A DNA stretch of 7,131 nucleotides, from positions 1-7,131 of the forward strand of contig JAEZBW010000483.1 of the NCBI GenBank assembly GCA_023426765.1. The letters run 5' to 3'. The notes under the pieces were generated by a model. That model made no database searches. It had not been told where the DNA came from and worked only from the letters and a program-made list of their open reading frames with translations. The translations under genes were made by a program, and so were the position numbers. Below, piece after piece: positions 5,245 through 7,131 of the stretch. Source of the stretch: Bacillota bacterium (GTDB lineage Bacteria; Bacillota; Clostridia; DSM-8532). Numbering within the stretch: position 1 is the first letter of the stretch; each line of letters opens with the position of its first letter.

Positions 5245-6237
5245 ATGAAGCTTCTGTATGCTGCGTTGCTCTTCCATCTGCTGATATGCATTTATTATGG
5301 TATTCGGGCCGTCAGAAAACCTTCGCGCCTTCCCCGGCAGCTCCTTGCCGTTATTTGTTTTGTCCCGTTATTTGGTTTTCTCAGCGCACTGATCGCAGAA
5401 TACCTGTCTGTACACCAAAAAGGCGGTACAAAACCATTACCGCTGGAGGATTTTTGCGCAAACAAGACCAATCTGAATCCAATCCCCATGCTGGATCATG
5501 ACGATGTGTCCGCGCTGGTGCCCCTCGAGGAAGCTTTGGTTCTGAACGATCCCCGCATAAGCCGTTCGCTGATGATGGAGGTGGTAAAAAACCCCTCCTG
5601 CTATAAAGACCTGCTAAAGGCTGCACGATTGAAACAGGATCCGGAAATAACGCATTATGCGTCTGCCGCTATCATGGAAATGCAGCGGGCTTTCGAGTTG
5701 GAGATGCAATCCTGTAAAGCTGCCTGCTTCAGCGACCCGGAAAATGAATCCATGCTGGATCAATATATCGATGTGGTTCAAAGGTACATAAAAAGCGGGT
5801 TCATCGAAGGTATCCTTCTGGACAATCAGCGTGAAAGACTGGATCAGCTGCTTGATAAAAAAATCAGATTAAGGCCGGAGGATAAGCAAGCTCATTATAT
5901 AAAGCTTGAAAACTGCATCGAATGGGGCCAATTCAGAACAGCATGGGAGGCTGCATATCGGCTGCAGGATCAATGGGCTGCGGATCAGGAGGTTTGGCTG
6001 CTGACCATCCGGCTATGTGTGAACAGCCATGATCAGCTGAATTTATGGAAAACGATAAGGAGGATGGAATCCGAACACATCTGTTGGACGATGGAAGGGT
6101 ACAGCCAATTTGATTTCTTCAGGGAGGCATTCCTGAAGATCGAGGCAAATGCATTCACCATCGTATCCCATCACCTGCTTTCCTCCGGCAGGGCTGAAAA
6201 ACGCCTGGTGGCAGGTAGTGATGCGTACAGACGATGA
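5245..6237 (+). CDS. pelE: PelE-like membrane protein with helical-repeat body
   Basis: The product has 330 residues. Two membrane helices open it (about 3-20 and 33-51), joined by a basic loop (GIRAVRKPSRLPR), followed by an all-helical cytoplasmic body of TPR-like character. A conserved-looking block (about residues 95-160) covers NDPRISRSLMMEVVKNPS and ITHYASAAIMEMQRAFELEM, which fits Gram-positive PelE proteins as I know them. In the Pel system PelE partners PelD and PelG in the membrane and helps hold the synthase PelF. The ATG at 5245 begins the first helix; a weak AAAGG (5228-5232) lies 12 bases before it. The gene follows pelD by 18 bases, so they are one operon. The last residues look wrong: after GRAEK (around 6199) the frame reads RLVAGSDAYRR and stops, while the +1 frame gives AWWQVVMRTDDDQYTA and stops at 6253. 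A single extra base in the A5 run 6197-6201 would explain this. Confidence 0.75.
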   Translation: MKLLYAALLFHLLICIYYGIRAVRKPSRLPRQLLAVICFVPLFGFLSALIAEYLSVHQKGGTKPLPLEDFCANKTNLNPIPMLDHDDVSALVPLEEALVLNDPRISRSLMMEVVKNPSCYKDLLKAARLKQDPEITHYASAAIMEMQRAFELEMQSCKAACFSDPENESMLDQYIDVVQRYIKSGFIEGILLDNQRERLDQLLDKKIRLRPEDKQAHYIKLENCIEWGQFRTAWEAAYRLQDQWAADQEVWLLTIRLCVNSHDQLNLWKTIRRMESEHICWTMEGYSQFDFFREAFLKIEANAFTIVSHHLLSSGRAEKRLVAGSDAYRR

Positions 6238-6362
6238 TCAATATACTGCGTAAAAATGTCACTCCACATCAACAACGCACTTCCAGCCAAAAGATAATCA
6301 ATGCGTGCTGGAGAGTCCAGGCCGGCTCCTGGTATTACCGGATGAATGATCGATTGCAATAG
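6234..6362 (+). CDS. Doubtful 42-residue ORF between pelE and the DUF2194-like gene
   Basis: An ATG at 6234 overlaps the pelE stop as ATGA and opens a 42-codon frame ending at TAG 6360-6362. Its second half (ACWRVQAGSWYYRMNDRLQ) has plausible composition, but no ribosome binding site precedes it and I recognise no family. It may be a coupled small protein, a remnant of a longer pelE end, or chance. The surrounding gap of about 150 bases is unusual within an otherwise compact operon. Confidence 0.2.
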   Translation: MINILRKNVTPHQQRTSSQKIINACWRVQAGSWYYRMNDRLQ

Positions 6363-6381
6363 CAACCATAGTCAATATGTC

Positions 6382-6387
6382 GGAGGT
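6382..6387 (+). promoter_or_regulatory. Ribosome binding site of the DUF2194-like gene
   Basis: GGAGGT lies three bases before the ATG at 6391. The spacing is short, but this is the strongest site in the Pel operon and supports this start. Confidence 0.7.
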
Positions 6388-6390
6388 ATT

Positions 6391-7131
6391 ATGAAAAAGG
6401 TAACGTTTGGTTGGCTGACAGGCCCTCTTTTTTGCCTTATCCTGCTGGCATTCTTTATTGGAATTGAACGTGCAGGCGTAAGATATGAATACCGGTTGTC
6501 CCATCTGGCCTGGCTGCCCACAGGTTTACCTGCAGAAAAAGGGCTGGAGGAAGCTGCCGAAAGTTTGATTCTCTACGATTCCGGATGGGATGAGAGTATT
6601 GGTTACTGGGATGCTTTTTCTTTTGTGTTGGACAGCATGCGTGTTCCCCATGATCATTTTGATGTGGCACAGGATGATTTTCCCGACCTGACCCTGTATA
6701 AAACCTTGATCATAGCGTTCAACAATCTGGACAGGATCAGTAGTTCCATCTCGTATTTGTGTGATTGGGTCGAGTGCGGAGGGCGTGTATTATTCGCGGT
6801 AATCCCTGACAATACACCGGCGATGACCGTAATCTACCCCAAGCTTGGGATACAGTATGGAAAATTTAACTTCAAGGAACAAACATCGCTGCGGTTTAAA
6901 ACAAATCTGCTGCCGGGGGCAAAAGACATGGAATTTGGCAGCGAGGCAATCTGGGGCAACAGCATGGAACTACGGGTCACCGATTCCTGCATTGTTCATA
7001 TGGAAACCTGTGACGAAAAGCAAATTCCTCTCCTGTGGGAAAGCAGGTATGGCAAAGGAAAGTTTGTTGTCAGCAATAACAGCATCCTGCAAAAAAAAGA
7101 GGCGAGAGGGATTGTATGCGCTGCATACAGC
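6391..7131 (+). CDS. Membrane-anchored DUF2194/PelA-like protein, 5' part only
   Basis: A frame of 247 codons runs from the ATG to the right edge without a stop, so the gene is cut by the window. Residues about 7-25 are a hydrophobic signal-anchor (WLTGPLFCLILLAFFIGI), placing the rest outside the membrane. After it, the region with LILYDSG, YKTLIIAFNNLD, CGGRVLFAVIP (about 129-139) and GKGKFVVSNNSIL resembles the amidotransferase-like Rossmann fold that opens DUF2194 proteins. In Gram-positive Pel loci as I know them, a DUF2194 protein with a later polysaccharide-deacetylase-like domain lies beside pelF and pelG and is the likely counterpart of PelA, the extracellular modifying enzyme. The catalytic part would be beyond the window, so this is an inference from the N-terminal region and gene order. 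It follows pelE by 153 bases. Confidence 0.65.
   Translation, partial: MKKVTFGWLTGPLFCLILLAFFIGIERAGVRYEYRLSHLAWLPTGLPAEKGLEEAAESLILYDSGWDESIGYWDAFSFVLDSMRVPHDHFDVAQDDFPDLTLYKTLIIAFNNLDRISSSISYLCDWVECGGRVLFAVIPDNTPAMTVIYPKLGIQYGKFNFKEQTSLRFKTNLLPGAKDMEFGSEAIWGNSMELRVTDSCIVHMETCDEKQIPLLWESRYGKGKFVVSNNSILQKKEARGIVCAAYS

Overview
The window looks like a low-to-mid GC Firmicute of the class Clostridia, probably from the Ruminococcaceae/Oscillospirales area. That placement is inference. It rests on strong AAGGAGG-type ribosome binding sites, a PadR plus HAAS/DUF4097 pair, a tiny zinc-ribbon protein of a type common in Clostridia, and the Gram-positive form of a Pel exopolysaccharide locus. No ribosomal RNA, tRNA, CRISPR array, transposase or integrase was seen.

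Layout. Positions 1-240 hold no convincing gene but are rich in hairpins. A 62-residue zinc-ribbon protein lies on the minus strand (274-462) with its own terminator (243-267). Positions 463-881 are non-coding: an AT-rich leader for the zinc-ribbon gene, then a dense run of perfect hairpins at 680-872. Positions 882-2815 hold a minus-strand operon: a PadR-type repressor (2489-2815) coupled by an ATGA overlap to a 536-residue HAAS + DUF4097 beta-repeat protein (882-2492) of the LiaX/YvlB envelope-stress kind. A promoter-like sequence (2914-2942) with candidate operators lies upstream of padR. Positions 2943-3402 are a divergent intergenic region of about 460 bases containing a cluster of small hairpins that could be a structured RNA.

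From 3403 to the right edge the plus strand carries the first three genes of what I read as a Pel polysaccharide operon. The first product (607 residues) joins an N-terminal SDR/epimerase-like Rossmann domain to a PelD-like four-helix membrane block, coiled coil and GAF-like domain. The second (330 residues) has two membrane helices and a helical-repeat-like cytoplasmic body, like PelE. The third, cut by the window edge, is a membrane-anchored protein resembling the DUF2194/PelA-like component. In the known Pel system PelD, PelE and PelG form an inner-membrane complex around the PelF glycosyltransferase, and PelA modifies the polymer outside. The expected pelF and pelG would lie to the right of the window.

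The most interesting points are as follows. The PelD-like protein has no C-terminal GGDEF domain and no RxxD motif, so the usual cyclic-di-GMP switch appears absent. It carries instead an SDR domain whose glycine motif and catalytic lysine are degraded, suggesting a nucleotide-sugar or dinucleotide sensor or scaffold rather than an enzyme. The 3' end of pelE shows signs of a one-base frameshift in an A5 run. Several paired hairpins outside genes are unexplained.
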